From Geodermatophilus poikilotrophus (GTDB lineage Bacteria > Actinomycetota > Actinomycetes > Mycobacteriales > Geodermatophilaceae), in assembly GCF_900111455.1 (NCBI RefSeq), contig NZ_FOIE01000002.1:62001-126000 (forward strand): a DNA stretch of 64,000 nt, given 5' to 3'. How positions within the stretch are numbered: the stretch's first letter is position 1; every line of letters starts with the position of its first letter. The position numbers were made by a program, and so were the translations under genes. A model generated the notes under the pieces. The model did no database searches. It was given only the letters and a program-made list of their open reading frames with translations, and was not told the origin of the DNA. Below are positions 8,414-16,609 of the stretch, piece by piece.

Positions 8414-8947
8414 CTACCGCATCCCGGGCTCGTGCAGCAGCTGGAACAGCACGTGGTCCTGCCACCGGCCGGCGATGCACAGGTACCGCGGGGCGACGCC
8501 GATCGGCGTGAAGCCGCTCTTGCGGAGCACCCGCTGCGACGCGGCGTTGTGCAGCAGGGTGCCGGCCTGCAGCCGGTGCAGGCCGGCCTCGCCGAACGCC
8601 CACCGGGCCATCGCGGCGACGGCGGCGGTGGCGACCCCGCGGCCGGTGGCGTGCCGGGAGACCCAGTAGCCGAGGTCGCCGGAGAGGAAGGGCCCGTGGA
8701 CGACGTTGTTCACGGTGATCCGCCCCACCGGCTCGCCCTTCAGGAGGACCACCCCGGGCAGGATGCCGCCGAGCCGGTGCAGGTCCAGCAGCCGGGCGGT
8801 GTCGTGCCGCTGGAACCCCTCGGTCCAGTAGTCGTCCGGGCGCAGCGGGTCCCACGGCGCGAGGTGGTCGCGGTTGGCCGCGAGCAGGGCGGTCAGGGCC
8901 GGGACGTCGTCCGGGGTGACGAGGCGGACGGCGACCTGCCCGCTCAC
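8414..8947 (-). CDS. GNAT family N-acetyltransferase (RimJ/RimL type)
   Basis: A 177-residue acetyltransferase. The acetyl-CoA loop is in VSRHATGRGVATAAV (about residues 96-110), and LHRLQAGTLLHNAASQRVLRKSGF is the classic RimJ-like C-terminal half. It may acetylate a protein N-terminus or a small amine. I chose the GTG at 8947 because it forms the usual 4-nt GTGA overlap with the upstream gene. The frame runs open much further upstream, but only as the shadow of that gene. Confidence 0.87.
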   Translation of the reverse strand: MSGQVAVRLVTPDDVPALTALLAANRDHLAPWDPLRPDDYWTEGFQRHDTARLLDLHRLGGILPGVVLLKGEPVGRITVNNVVHGPFLSGDLGYWVSRHATGRGVATAAVAAMARWAFGEAGLHRLQAGTLLHNAASQRVLRKSGFTPIGVAPRYLCIAGRWQDHVLFQLLHEPGMR

Positions 8948-9993
8948 GGGAGCACGGCCGGCTGCGGTGCCTGGTCGGGACGGCGCGGCTGCAGCGGGCC
9001 GGCCGGGTCGAGGGCCACCGCCGGGGCCGGCCGGGTGACGTCGAGCTGCGGGAGGACGTGCTCGCCGAAGGCGTCGAGGAAGGGCAGCTGCTCCTTGCCG
9101 ACGTGGTGCAGGTAGATCTCGTCGAAGCCAAGGTCGACGTACCCGGCGATCCACTCGGCGTGCTGCCCGAGGTCGGAGCTGACCAGGACGGCGCCCTCGA
9201 CCGCCTCCTGCGGCACGTGCTGGCTGGCCTGCTCGAAGGCCTCGGGTCCGTCGATGTCCCAGCACAGCGGCGGCGGGAACGTGTTGGTGTGCCACTGCTC
9301 GTAGGCGATGGCCTTCGCCCGGTCCAGGTCGGGGTCCCAGCACAGGTGCACCTGGAGAGCGAGCCGGCCGCGGCCGCCGGCGTCCCGGTAGGCGCCGGTC
9401 AGCTCGCGCAGCGTCTCGTGCGGCTGGTTGATGGTGATGAAGCCGTCGGCCCAGTCGGCGTGCCGCCGCGCCGTCGGCACGCTCATCACGGGCCCGATGA
9501 GGGCGGGCTGCTGCTCCGGCAGCGACCAGATCCTCGCCCGCTCGACGTCGACCAGTCCGCGGTGGGTCACCTCCTCGCCGGCCAGCAGGGCGCGGATGAC
9601 GTCGACGCACTCGCGCAGGCGCGCGTCCCGGATCCGCTTGGGCGGCCACGGCGTGCCGGTGATGCGCTCGTTCATCACCTGGCCGCTGCCCAGGGCCATC
9701 CAAAAGCGGCCGGGGAACATCGCCGCGAGCGTCGCGGCGCCCTGGGCGATGATCGCCGGGTGGTACCGCTGCCCCGGCGCGTTCACCACACCGAACGGGA
9801 GGTCGGTGCTGGCGAGCGCGGCGCCCAGCCAGGACCAGGCGAAGCCCGAGTGCCCCTGCGCCTGGTTCCAGGGGGCGAAGTGGTCCGAGCACATCGCCGC
9901 GGTGAAGCCGACCTCCTCGGCGTGCTGCACCGCCCGCAGCAGCTCGGCGGGGTGCACCTGCTCGTGCGAGTTGTGGAACCCGATCACCGTCAT
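8944..9993 (-). CDS. LLM-class flavin oxidoreductase, TIGR03885-like (probably non-F420)
   Basis: A 349-residue luciferase-like TIM-barrel protein starting MTVIGFHNSHEQV. Motifs include SDHFAPW, the glycine-rich FWMALGSGQVMNERITG and the C-terminal FDEIYLHHVG. The pattern fits the TIGR03885 group, a branch of the F420-dependent family thought to have reverted to a flavin. It probably oxidises or reduces an alcohol/aldehyde-type substrate with FMN or F420; nothing here decides which. It overlaps the GNAT gene by 4 nt and leads the GNAT-GH13 group. Confidence 0.85.
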   Translation of the reverse strand: MTVIGFHNSHEQVHPAELLRAVQHAEEVGFTAAMCSDHFAPWNQAQGHSGFAWSWLGAALASTDLPFGVVNAPGQRYHPAIIAQGAATLAAMFPGRFWMALGSGQVMNERITGTPWPPKRIRDARLRECVDVIRALLAGEEVTHRGLVDVERARIWSLPEQQPALIGPVMSVPTARRHADWADGFITINQPHETLRELTGAYRDAGGRGRLALQVHLCWDPDLDRAKAIAYEQWHTNTFPPPLCWDIDGPEAFEQASQHVPQEAVEGAVLVSSDLGQHAEWIAGYVDLGFDEIYLHHVGKEQLPFLDAFGEHVLPQLDVTRPAPAVALDPAGPLQPRRPDQAPQPAVLP

Positions 9994-10219
9994 GCGGGGC
10001 CACCTACCCCACTGCCGACGCCTCTACCTGCGCAATCAGCGGAGCCGCTCCCCGGGGCCGGCCGGAGCGGGTACGAGCGCGATGCACCCACCCCGGTGGG
10101 TCGATCACGGGGTCGGTGCCGGTGACACGCGCGGACACGCCGCGCCGAGCGGCGACAACCCCGTGATCACCGCAGCGGCGGGCCGAGACCGAGGACGCCG
10201 GTACGCCCCGGGGACGGCG
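9994..10219. other. Intergenic region with inverted repeats
   Basis: These 226 bases lie between the GGDEF-EAL stop and the flavin oxidoreductase start (both minus strand). They hold a tight hairpin at 10086-10101 (arms ACCCACC/GGTGGGT, 2-nt loop) and a wider inverted repeat, GATCACGGGG at 10103-10112 and CCCCGTGATC at 10159-10168. The pair could end the upstream transcript or be an operator for the downstream gene. No open frame with coding character is seen. Confidence 0.5.
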
Positions 10220-11770
10220 TCAGGCCGGGGCGGCGGTGCCGGTCCCCTCGGTGGGCGTGCTGGCGCCGCCGAGCAGCAGCAGCTCGGCATCCGTGTGCTC
10301 CAGCGGCGCGGCGAACAGGTAGCCCTGGGCGAGCCCGACCTGCCCGTCGCGCAACTGCGTGCGCTGGCGCTCCTGCTCGATGCCCTCGGCGACGATCTCC
10401 AGGTCGAGGGTGCGCCCGAGGTCGATCAGCCCGCGCAGGATGGCCGGCATCGCCTCGGCGTCGTCGATGGTGCTCACGAACGACCGGTCGATCTTGAGGA
10501 TGTCGACGGCGAACTGCCGCAGGTGCGACAGCGAGGAGTAGCCGGTGCCGAAGTCGTCCAGGGCGACCCGCACCCCCAGGCTGCGCAGTTCGTGCAGCCG
10601 CTCGGCGGCCAGCACCGGGTCGTGCACCAGCACCGACTCGGTCAGCTCCAGGACCAGCGCCGACGGCGGCAGCCCGCTGGCGGCCAGCGCCGTCCGGACG
10701 TCGGCGAGCAGGCCCGGCGACCCGAGCTGGGACGGCGAGACGTTGACCGCCATCGACAGGCCGGCCGCGGCCGGGTGGTCGCGGCGCCACGCGGCCGCGG
10801 CCGTGCACGCCTGGGTGATGACCCACCGGCCGATGTCGGGCACCAGCCCGATCTCCTCGGCCACCGGCAGGAACCGCTCGGGCAGCACCACGCCGAGCTC
10901 CGGGTGGTCCCAGCGGAGGAGCGCCTCGAAGCCGGTGACCCGCTCGCTGCCGAGGTCGACGACGGGCTGGTAGACCAGCCGGAACTGGTCCCCGCCCAGG
11001 GCGGCCCACAGGTCGGCCTCCAGCTGGCGGCGTTCCGCGGCGGCCGAGCGCATCTGCGGGTTGAACACGACGTAGCGGCCACGGCCGGCCCCCTTGGCCC
11101 AGTACATGGCGCTGTCGGCGTCCCGCAGCAGGGACGACGCCGTCGCCGCGACGTCCCCGGTGGCGATGCCGATGCTCGCCGAGACGGTGACCCGCTGCCC
11201 ACCGAGGTCGACCGGGCCGGCGAGCGCGGCGAGCACCCGCTCGGCGATCCGGGTGGCCTCCTCCACGCCCGGCGACCGCTCGACGAGGATCGCGAACTCG
11301 TCGCCGCCGAGGCGGGCGAGGGTGTCCTCGGAGCGGACGGCGGACTGCAGCAGCGCACCCACCTCGCGGATGAGCTGGTCGCCGGCGGCGTGACCGAGGC
11401 TGTCGTTGACGGCCTTGAAGCCGTCGAGGTCGAGGAAGACGACGGCCACCTCGCCGCCGCTGCGCGCGGTGCGGCGCAGCGCGAGGTCGAGCCGGTCGGT
11501 GAACAGCGCCCGGTTGGCCAGCCCGGTCAGCACGTCGGAGAAGGCCAGCGCGGCCAGGTCGGCCTCGGTGCGCCGCACCCGCCGGGCGGCGAGGACGGCG
11601 GCGCCGGCAGCCGCGGTGCCGCTGAGCAGCACGTGCAGCAGCACCTGCTCGGAGCCGCCCGACGGGACCCGCGCGACGAGGAGGTGCGCGGCGGCCAGCG
11701 CGGCCGCCAGGACCCCGGAGAGGACCGCGACCCGGAGGCGGGCAGGGGGCCGTGCCGGTGCGTCGTCCAC
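10220..11770 (-). CDS. Membrane-anchored GGDEF-EAL cyclic-di-GMP protein
   Basis: A 516-residue protein with two N-terminal membrane segments (about residues 10-32 and 45-68), then a GGDEF domain with the intact RLGGDEFAIL motif and an EAL domain with EALLRW, DDFGTGYSSL and DILKIDRSF. Both diguanylate cyclase and phosphodiesterase motifs look intact, so it could make or break c-di-GMP. There is no PAS, GAF or receiver domain, so the signal, if any, is sensed by the membrane part. I chose the GTG at 11770, just before the first hydrophobic stretch; it lacks a strong ribosome site, so the start is uncertain. Confidence 0.9.
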   Translation of the reverse strand: MDDAPARPPARLRVAVLSGVLAAALAAAHLLVARVPSGGSEQVLLHVLLSGTAAAGAAVLAARRVRRTEADLAALAFSDVLTGLANRALFTDRLDLALRRTARSGGEVAVVFLDLDGFKAVNDSLGHAAGDQLIREVGALLQSAVRSEDTLARLGGDEFAILVERSPGVEEATRIAERVLAALAGPVDLGGQRVTVSASIGIATGDVAATASSLLRDADSAMYWAKGAGRGRYVVFNPQMRSAAAERRQLEADLWAALGGDQFRLVYQPVVDLGSERVTGFEALLRWDHPELGVVLPERFLPVAEEIGLVPDIGRWVITQACTAAAAWRRDHPAAAGLSMAVNVSPSQLGSPGLLADVRTALAASGLPPSALVLELTESVLVHDPVLAAERLHELRSLGVRVALDDFGTGYSSLSHLRQFAVDILKIDRSFVSTIDDAEAMPAILRGLIDLGRTLDLEIVAEGIEQERQRTQLRDGQVGLAQGYLFAAPLEHTDAELLLLGGASTPTEGTGTAAPA

Positions 11771-11844
11771 ACCGACGGCTTCGGCGGATCGGGGTGCCGG
11801 CTCCAGCGGTCCGCACCGGCCGTCACCCCCTCGGGTGAGCCGAC

Positions 11845-12483
11845 TCAGCCGATCAGGTCGGCGACCCGCGCCGGCTCGTTGGCCACGTCCAGGTGCTCGC
11901 CGGCGCCGTCCCCGACGACCGGCCAGCCGCGGGCCCGCGCGGCGGCGGCCTCCTCCCCGTAGGCCGGGGACAGGTGCACGTACCGGACGTCGTCGTCCGG
12001 CCACCGGTCCGGCACCGGGACGGCGACGTCGTAGAAGTCGGCCGGCAGCTCGTGCCCCTCGGCCAGCACCGCCGCCCGCAGCCGCTCGTCGGGCAGCAGC
12101 CCGGTCATCGCGTCCGGCCCCCACCAGGCGGTCCAGTCGGCGATCCGGCCGTCGCGCACCAGCGGCGCGGTCAGCTCGCGGACGTCGTCCGGCCAGGTGC
12201 CGGTCGGCAGGACGGCGTCGAGCCAGACGACCCGCCGCGCGCCGACCGCGGCTGCCACGGCGGGCAGCACGATCCCCGCCCCGGAGAAGCCGACGACGAC
12301 CTCCGCCGGCCCGGCCGCCGCGGCGGCGGCGGCCCACCGCTGCGGCCAGCCGGGCGCCGTCTCCACCGCCGCCCGCAGGTCCGGGACGGCGACGCTGCTC
12401 CCCCGCTGCCGCAGCTCCGCGGCGAGCGGCTGCAGCACCGCCGGGCCGAGCAGCGGCGGGTGGACCAGCAGCCAGGAGGACAC
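11845..12483 (-). CDS. Alpha/beta hydrolase, small
   Basis: A 212-residue alpha/beta-hydrolase-fold protein. It begins SSWLLVHPPLLGP (oxyanion-loop region) and has the nucleophile elbow GFSGAG near residue 66 and a late histidine in GAGEHLD. The lid is short. The substrate is unknown; the fold covers esterases, lipases and C-C hydrolases. It lies 65 nt downstream of the transporter operon on the same strand and could be its last gene. The GTG start is read directly from the alignment of the first strand. Confidence 0.75.
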   Translation of the reverse strand: MSSWLLVHPPLLGPAVLQPLAAELRQRGSSVAVPDLRAAVETAPGWPQRWAAAAAAAGPAEVVVGFSGAGIVLPAVAAAVGARRVVWLDAVLPTGTWPDDVRELTAPLVRDGRIADWTAWWGPDAMTGLLPDERLRAAVLAEGHELPADFYDVAVPVPDRWPDDDVRYVHLSPAYGEEAAAARARGWPVVGDGAGEHLDVANEPARVADLIG

Positions 12484-12548
12484 GACCTCAGTCTGGCGGC
12501 CCTCGGCGCCGGGCCGTCGGCCGACCGGGGCTGGACGGTCGGGACCGG

Positions 12549-13529
12549 TCAGCCGAGGAGGGGCTCGTACACCTCCTGGGTCCGGTCGAGGACCTGACGC
12601 AGCTCGTCGGCGCCGCGGAACTCCTCGTCGATGTACTCCTCGCCGACCTGCTCGACGACCGCCGGGTCCTCGTGCGCGGTGCGCAGCGCGTCCTCGAGGA
12701 CGGTGACGACCTCGTCGGGCAGCCCGGCCGGGCCGGCGAGGCCGAACGTCGACCCGGACAGGGTCAGCTCCGGGAAGCCGGACTCGACCAGGGTGGGCGT
12801 GTCCGGCAGCCAGGACAGCCGCTCCGCCGAGGAGACCGCCAGCGGCCGGAACTGCCCGCCGTCGATGTTCGCGGTGACGTCGGAGGAGGCGTTGATGAGG
12901 ACGGCGTCGACGTTCCCGCCGAGCAGCGCCGTCGTCATCTCCGCGTTGCCGTTGAACGGCACCGCCGTCACCTCGACGCCGTACTCCTCGCTCAGCCGCC
13001 GCAGTTCGACGCCCTGCGGGGTCGAGGCGCCCGGCACGCCGACGGTGAGGACGGCCGGCTGCTGCTCGGCGGCCGTGAAGAAGTCCTCGGCGGACCGGTG
13101 GGGGGAGTCGGCGCCGACCGCCAGGACGGAGGGCACCTCGGACATGACCCCGATCGGCGTGACGTCGTCCTTGGTGTACACCACCTCGTTGGCCAGGGGC
13201 GTGAGGACCAGCGTCCCCGCGGTCACCAGCGACAGGGTGTACCCGTCGGGCTCGGCGGAGATCAGCTCCTGGGTGGCGAGCGCCCCGGAACCACCGGGCA
13301 GGTTCTCGACCACCACGGTCTGCCCCAGCTGCTCCTCCAGCGAGGTGCCGTACGCGCGGGCGGTCAGGTCGGTGGGGCCGCCGGCCGCGTACGGGACGAG
13401 CAGCCGGATCTCCTCGCTCGGGTAGGCGGCCGCGTCATCGGTCGCGCCCCCGCCCTGCTCCGCGCAGGCGGCGAGCAGGCCGAGGGCGGTCAGCGCGGTG
13501 AGGGTCCGGACCGGACGGGTCAGGGGCAT
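12549..13529 (-). CDS. Tripartite tricarboxylate transporter substrate-binding lipoprotein (TctC/Bug), copy 1
   Basis: A 326-residue secreted binding protein with a lipobox (LLAAC, cysteine near residue 22). The TctC/Bug family core follows: RLLVPYAAGGPTDLTAR, VVVENLPGGSGA and LINASSDV. It captures an organic anion outside the membrane for a TctAB permease. It lies 28 nt after the CoA-transferase B subunit in the same direction and is the last transporter gene of the operon. The ATG follows GGAGG by 5 nt. It is clearly related to the other two copies in this window but not a recent duplicate: many positions differ. Confidence 0.93.
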   Translation of the reverse strand: MPLTRPVRTLTALTALGLLAACAEQGGGATDDAAAYPSEEIRLLVPYAAGGPTDLTARAYGTSLEEQLGQTVVVENLPGGSGALATQELISAEPDGYTLSLVTAGTLVLTPLANEVVYTKDDVTPIGVMSEVPSVLAVGADSPHRSAEDFFTAAEQQPAVLTVGVPGASTPQGVELRRLSEEYGVEVTAVPFNGNAEMTTALLGGNVDAVLINASSDVTANIDGGQFRPLAVSSAERLSWLPDTPTLVESGFPELTLSGSTFGLAGPAGLPDEVVTVLEDALRTAHEDPAVVEQVGEEYIDEEFRGADELRQVLDRTQEVYEPLLG

Positions 13530-13557
13530 CGTCGCCTCCAGGGACGTCGGGGTGGTC

Positions 13558-14226
13558 TCAGTCGGGGTGGACGACGGCGAGGTCGGGTGCGAACCGCAGC
13601 GGCGCGCCGGTCACCGCCTGCAGGCCGTCGGGCGTGACGCCGGGCGCCACCTCCCGGACGACGAAGCCCTCGGGGCCGACGTCGAGGACGGCGAGGTCGG
13701 TGTAGACCCGGTCCACGACGGCCGCCGCGGTGAGCGGGTAGGTGCAGCGCGACAGGAGCTTGGGGCGCCCGTCCCGCGTGGTGTGGGTGGTCACGACGAG
13801 GACCCGCCGGGCGCCCACCGCCAGGTCCATCGCACCGCCCACGGCCGGTGGCAGCGCCGCCTCGTCGGTGGCCCAGTTCGCCAGGTCGCCGGTCTCGGAC
13901 ACCTGGAACGCCCCCAGCACGGAGACGTCCAGGTGGCCGCCGCGCATCATCACGAACGCGTCGGTGTGGTGGAAGAAGGAGCCGCCCGGCAGCAGGGTCA
14001 CCGGCTGCTTGCCGGCGTTGATCAGCTCCGAGTCCTCCTCGCCGGCGGCCGGTGCCGGGCCCATCCCGAGGATGCCGTTCTCGCTGTGGTAGACGATCTC
14101 CTTGTCCGGCCCCACCACGTCGGCGACCAGCGTGGGCAGTCCGATCCCGAGGTTGACGTAGGAGCCGTCGGGGATGTCGCGGGCCACCCGGCGGGCGACG
14201 TCGGTCGGGGACAGCGGGCGGACCAC
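13558..14226 (-). CDS. 3-oxoacid/3-oxoadipate CoA-transferase subunit B (PcaJ/ScoB-like)
   Basis: A 222-residue beta subunit. The catalytic glutamate is in YHSENGILGMG, with GIGLPTLVADVV before it and GGAMDLAVGAR after it. It works with the A subunit upstream to move CoA from a donor such as succinyl-CoA to a 3-oxo acid. Two starts are possible. GTG at 14256 overlaps the A-subunit stop by 4 nt; GTG at 14226 lies 4 nt after an AGGAGG inside a box also seen before ribBA and ribH. I prefer 14226 because the longer form only translates that box (TDERRRGGL). Confidence 0.9.
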   Translation of the reverse strand: MVRPLSPTDVARRVARDIPDGSYVNLGIGLPTLVADVVGPDKEIVYHSENGILGMGPAPAAGEEDSELINAGKQPVTLLPGGSFFHHTDAFVMMRGGHLDVSVLGAFQVSETGDLANWATDEAALPPAVGGAMDLAVGARRVLVVTTHTTRDGRPKLLSRCTYPLTAAAVVDRVYTDLAVLDVGPEGFVVREVAPGVTPDGLQAVTGAPLRFAPDLAVVHPD

Positions 14227-14230
14227 GAGC

Positions 14231-14250
14231 CCTCCTCGCCGGCGCTCGTC
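14231..14250 (-). promoter_or_regulatory. Recurrent ribosome-binding box before CoA-transferase B
   Basis: On the minus strand the box GACGAGCGCCGGCGAGGAGG is followed by 4 nt and GTG at 14226. It lies inside the longer reading of the gene from 14256, which is the argument for the shorter start. Confidence 0.55.
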
Positions 14251-14252
14251 CG

Positions 14253-14918
14253 TCACGGGGCCACCTCCACGACGCGGTCGACGAAGATGCCCGGCGTCAC
14301 GACCGCCTCGGGGTCGAGCTCCCCCAGCTCCACGAACTGCCGCACCTGCACGACGGTCAGCGCGGCCGCCGTCGCCATCGTCGGGCCGAAGTTCCGCGCC
14401 GCGGTGCGGTAGACGAGGTTGCCCCAGCGGTCGGCGCGGTCGGCCTTGATGAGCGCGACGTCGGCCGGCAGCGGCCGCTCGAAGACCTGGCGGCGGCCGT
14501 CGAGAACCCGCACCTCCTTGCCCTCCGCGAGCAGCGAGTCCGCGCCGGTCGGCGTGAAGAAGCCGCCGAGGCCGGCGCCGGCCGCACGCATCCGCTCGCT
14601 GAGGGTGCCCTGCGGGACCAGTTCCAGCTCGATCTCGCCGGCGCGCCAGAACTGCTCGAACCACACCGAGCCGGCCGAGCGGGGGTAAGAGCAGATGATC
14701 CGGCGGACCCGGTGCTCGCGGATCAGCGCCGCGATGTCGGTCTCCCCGCTGCCGGCGTTGTTGGTCACCACCGTCAGGTCCCGGGCCCCCTGCTCCAGCA
14801 GGGCGTGCACCAGCTCGACGGGGACGCCGGAGTTGCCGAAGCCCCCGACGAGCACGGTGGCACCGTCGGCGACGTCGGCGACGGCCTCGGCGAGCGTCGC
14901 GACCCGCTTGTCGATCAC
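14253..14918 (-). CDS. 3-oxoacid/3-oxoadipate CoA-transferase subunit A (PcaI/ScoA-like)
   Basis: A 221-residue alpha subunit, very close in pattern to PcaI: it begins VIDKRVATLAEAV, then VGGFGNSGVP, VTNNAGSGE, IICSYPR, ELELVPQGTLSER, FFTPTGADSLLAEGKE and DRWGNLVYR. PcaIJ converts 3-oxoadipate to its CoA ester in the beta-ketoadipate pathway. No other pca gene is nearby, so the true substrate may be another 3-oxo acid imported by the linked transporter. It overlaps the ThDP enzyme gene by 4 nt at its 5' end. Confidence 0.92.
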   Translation of the reverse strand: MIDKRVATLAEAVADVADGATVLVGGFGNSGVPVELVHALLEQGARDLTVVTNNAGSGETDIAALIREHRVRRIICSYPRSAGSVWFEQFWRAGEIELELVPQGTLSERMRAAGAGLGGFFTPTGADSLLAEGKEVRVLDGRRQVFERPLPADVALIKADRADRWGNLVYRTAARNFGPTMATAAALTVVQVRQFVELGELDPEAVVTPGIFVDRVVEVAP

Positions 14919-16609
14919 GAGCCCCCCTGGCGGCGCCGGTACCAGCGGGGCGAGGTGGACGGCGGCGGGGTGAGGGCCGCCCGGACCACCAGGACGTCCG
15001 GGCCGGTGGCATCGAGGCTCTCGGACAACGCGGCGGCGAACTCCTCGCCGAAGCCGTCGACCGCCCGCGCCGGGACGCCGAAGGACCGCGCGAGGGCGAC
15101 GAAGTCGGGGGTGACCAGGTCCACGCCGCGGGTGGGGACGCCGGAGTGCACCTGGTCGAACCGGAGCATCCCGTAGCCGCCGTCGTCGACGAGGACCGTC
15201 GTGACCGGCAGCTGCTCCTGGGCCAGGGTGGCGAGCTCGCCGCAGGCGAACAGGAAGCCGCCGTCCCCGACGAGGGCCACGGCCCGCCCCCGGCCGGCCA
15301 GGGCGGCGCCGATCGCGGCCGGGAAGGCGTAGCCGAGCGTCCCCCAGCCCAGTGCGTAGGCCAGCCGCCGCGGCCCCGGCACCCGGGCGAAGCCGGCGGC
15401 CCAGTACCCGGCGATGCACATGTCCGCGAGCAGCACCCCCGTCCGGTCGGAGACCCGGTCCAGCGCGTCGAGCAGCTCCGCGGCCCGGGGCTCGTCCGCG
15501 CGCACCAGCGCCCGCACCTCCTGCGCCGTCGCGTCGAGGGTCTCGCGGAGGGCCGGCAGGCCGTCCCGCTGCGGCAGGCCGTCGAGCAGGGCGCCGAGCA
15601 CGGCGGCCACGTCGCCGGTCACCACGACGTCGGCCGGGTAGTTCTTGGCGGCGTCGGCGGCGTCGACGTTGACCGCGAGCAGCGCCGGCGGCCGCGGCAT
15701 CGCCCAGTTCTGCGTGTTGGTCCCGTCGAGGTCGCTGCCCAGGGAGACCACCAGGTCCGCCTCGTCCCACAGCCGGCCGACCGGGGGGACGTGCGGCGGG
15801 CCGGGCACCAGGCAGGGGTGGTCGGGGGGCAGCAGGCCGCGCCCGCCGAAGGTGGTGACCACCGGCGCGGCGAGGCGCTCGGCGAGCTCGCCGACGAGGT
15901 CGCCGGCACCCGAGCGCAGCGCTCCCCCGCCGGCCCACACCAGCGGGCGCCGGGCGCCGGCGAGCAGCTCGCGGGCGCGGGCCAACTGGTCGCCGTCGAC
16001 CGGCTGCTCGGGGTCGCGCGGCGCCGGCGCCCGTCCGGGGCTGCCGGCCGGGGCGCTCAGCAGGTCGGTGGGCACGCCCAGGTAGACCGGCCCGGTGGAC
16101 GCCCGCAGGGCGACCGAGCCGGCGCGGACGGTGTCGGCGTGGAGGTCCCCGGCCGCCGCCGACACGACGGTGGCCTTGGTGACCGGGGCGAACATCGCGG
16201 CCTGGTCGCGGGTCTCGTGCAGGACGCCGCGGTACACGCCGGGGCGCCGCAGCGTCGACGGGACGTCGGTCGCCACGACCAGCACCGGCGCACCCGAGGC
16301 CATCGCCTCGCCCGTGGCCCCGAGCGTGTTCGCCGCCCCGGGCCCCGTGGTGACGACGGCGACGCCGAGCCGGCCGGTCGCGCGGGCGTACCCGTCGGCC
16401 GCGTACACCGCGGCCTGCTCGTGCCGGACCCCGACCACCCGCAGGCCGGCCGCGTCGGCGGCCTCCCAGACCGCGAGGTTGTGCACGCCGGGCAGCCCGA
16501 ACACCGTCTGCACGCCGAGGTCCCGGAGGGCCGCGACCAGGGCGTCGGCGCCCGTTCCGGAGCGGTCCTCCGCCGCGACCCCGGTCGCCTCAGTCGCCGA
16601 CGACGCCAC
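14915..16609 (-). CDS. Thiamine-diphosphate enzyme, acetolactate synthase/benzoylformate decarboxylase-like
   Basis: A 564-residue three-domain ThDP protein. The N-terminal Pyr domain carries the catalytic glutamate in VRHEQAAVYAADGYARA. A central domain follows (GGGALRSG), and a C-terminal PP domain has GDGGFLFACGELAT and VLVDDGGYGMLR for Mg-ThDP binding. It probably decarboxylates a 2-oxo acid or joins two of them. It is not the housekeeping IlvB, given the absence of ilvN/ilvC and the setting between CoA-transferase and transporter genes. GTG start after GGAGGAG. It overlaps the second TctC gene by 20 nt. Confidence 0.85.
   Translation of the reverse strand: MASSATEATGVAAEDRSGTGADALVAALRDLGVQTVFGLPGVHNLAVWEAADAAGLRVVGVRHEQAAVYAADGYARATGRLGVAVVTTGPGAANTLGATGEAMASGAPVLVVATDVPSTLRRPGVYRGVLHETRDQAAMFAPVTKATVVSAAAGDLHADTVRAGSVALRASTGPVYLGVPTDLLSAPAGSPGRAPAPRDPEQPVDGDQLARARELLAGARRPLVWAGGGALRSGAGDLVGELAERLAAPVVTTFGGRGLLPPDHPCLVPGPPHVPPVGRLWDEADLVVSLGSDLDGTNTQNWAMPRPPALLAVNVDAADAAKNYPADVVVTGDVAAVLGALLDGLPQRDGLPALRETLDATAQEVRALVRADEPRAAELLDALDRVSDRTGVLLADMCIAGYWAAGFARVPGPRRLAYALGWGTLGYAFPAAIGAALAGRGRAVALVGDGGFLFACGELATLAQEQLPVTTVLVDDGGYGMLRFDQVHSGVPTRGVDLVTPDFVALARSFGVPARAVDGFGEEFAAALSESLDATGPDVLVVRAALTPPPSTSPRWYRRRQGGS

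Noticed and set aside
10000-10220. Integration or attachment site at the inverted repeats after the flavin oxidoreductase
   Set aside because: No integrase, no tRNA gene and no duplicated flank are visible.
14227-14256. First ten codons of the longer CoA-transferase B reading (GTG at 14256)
   Set aside because: The codons coincide with a ribosome-binding box found before two other genes, so they are more probably leader than protein, although the 4-nt overlap start cannot be excluded.
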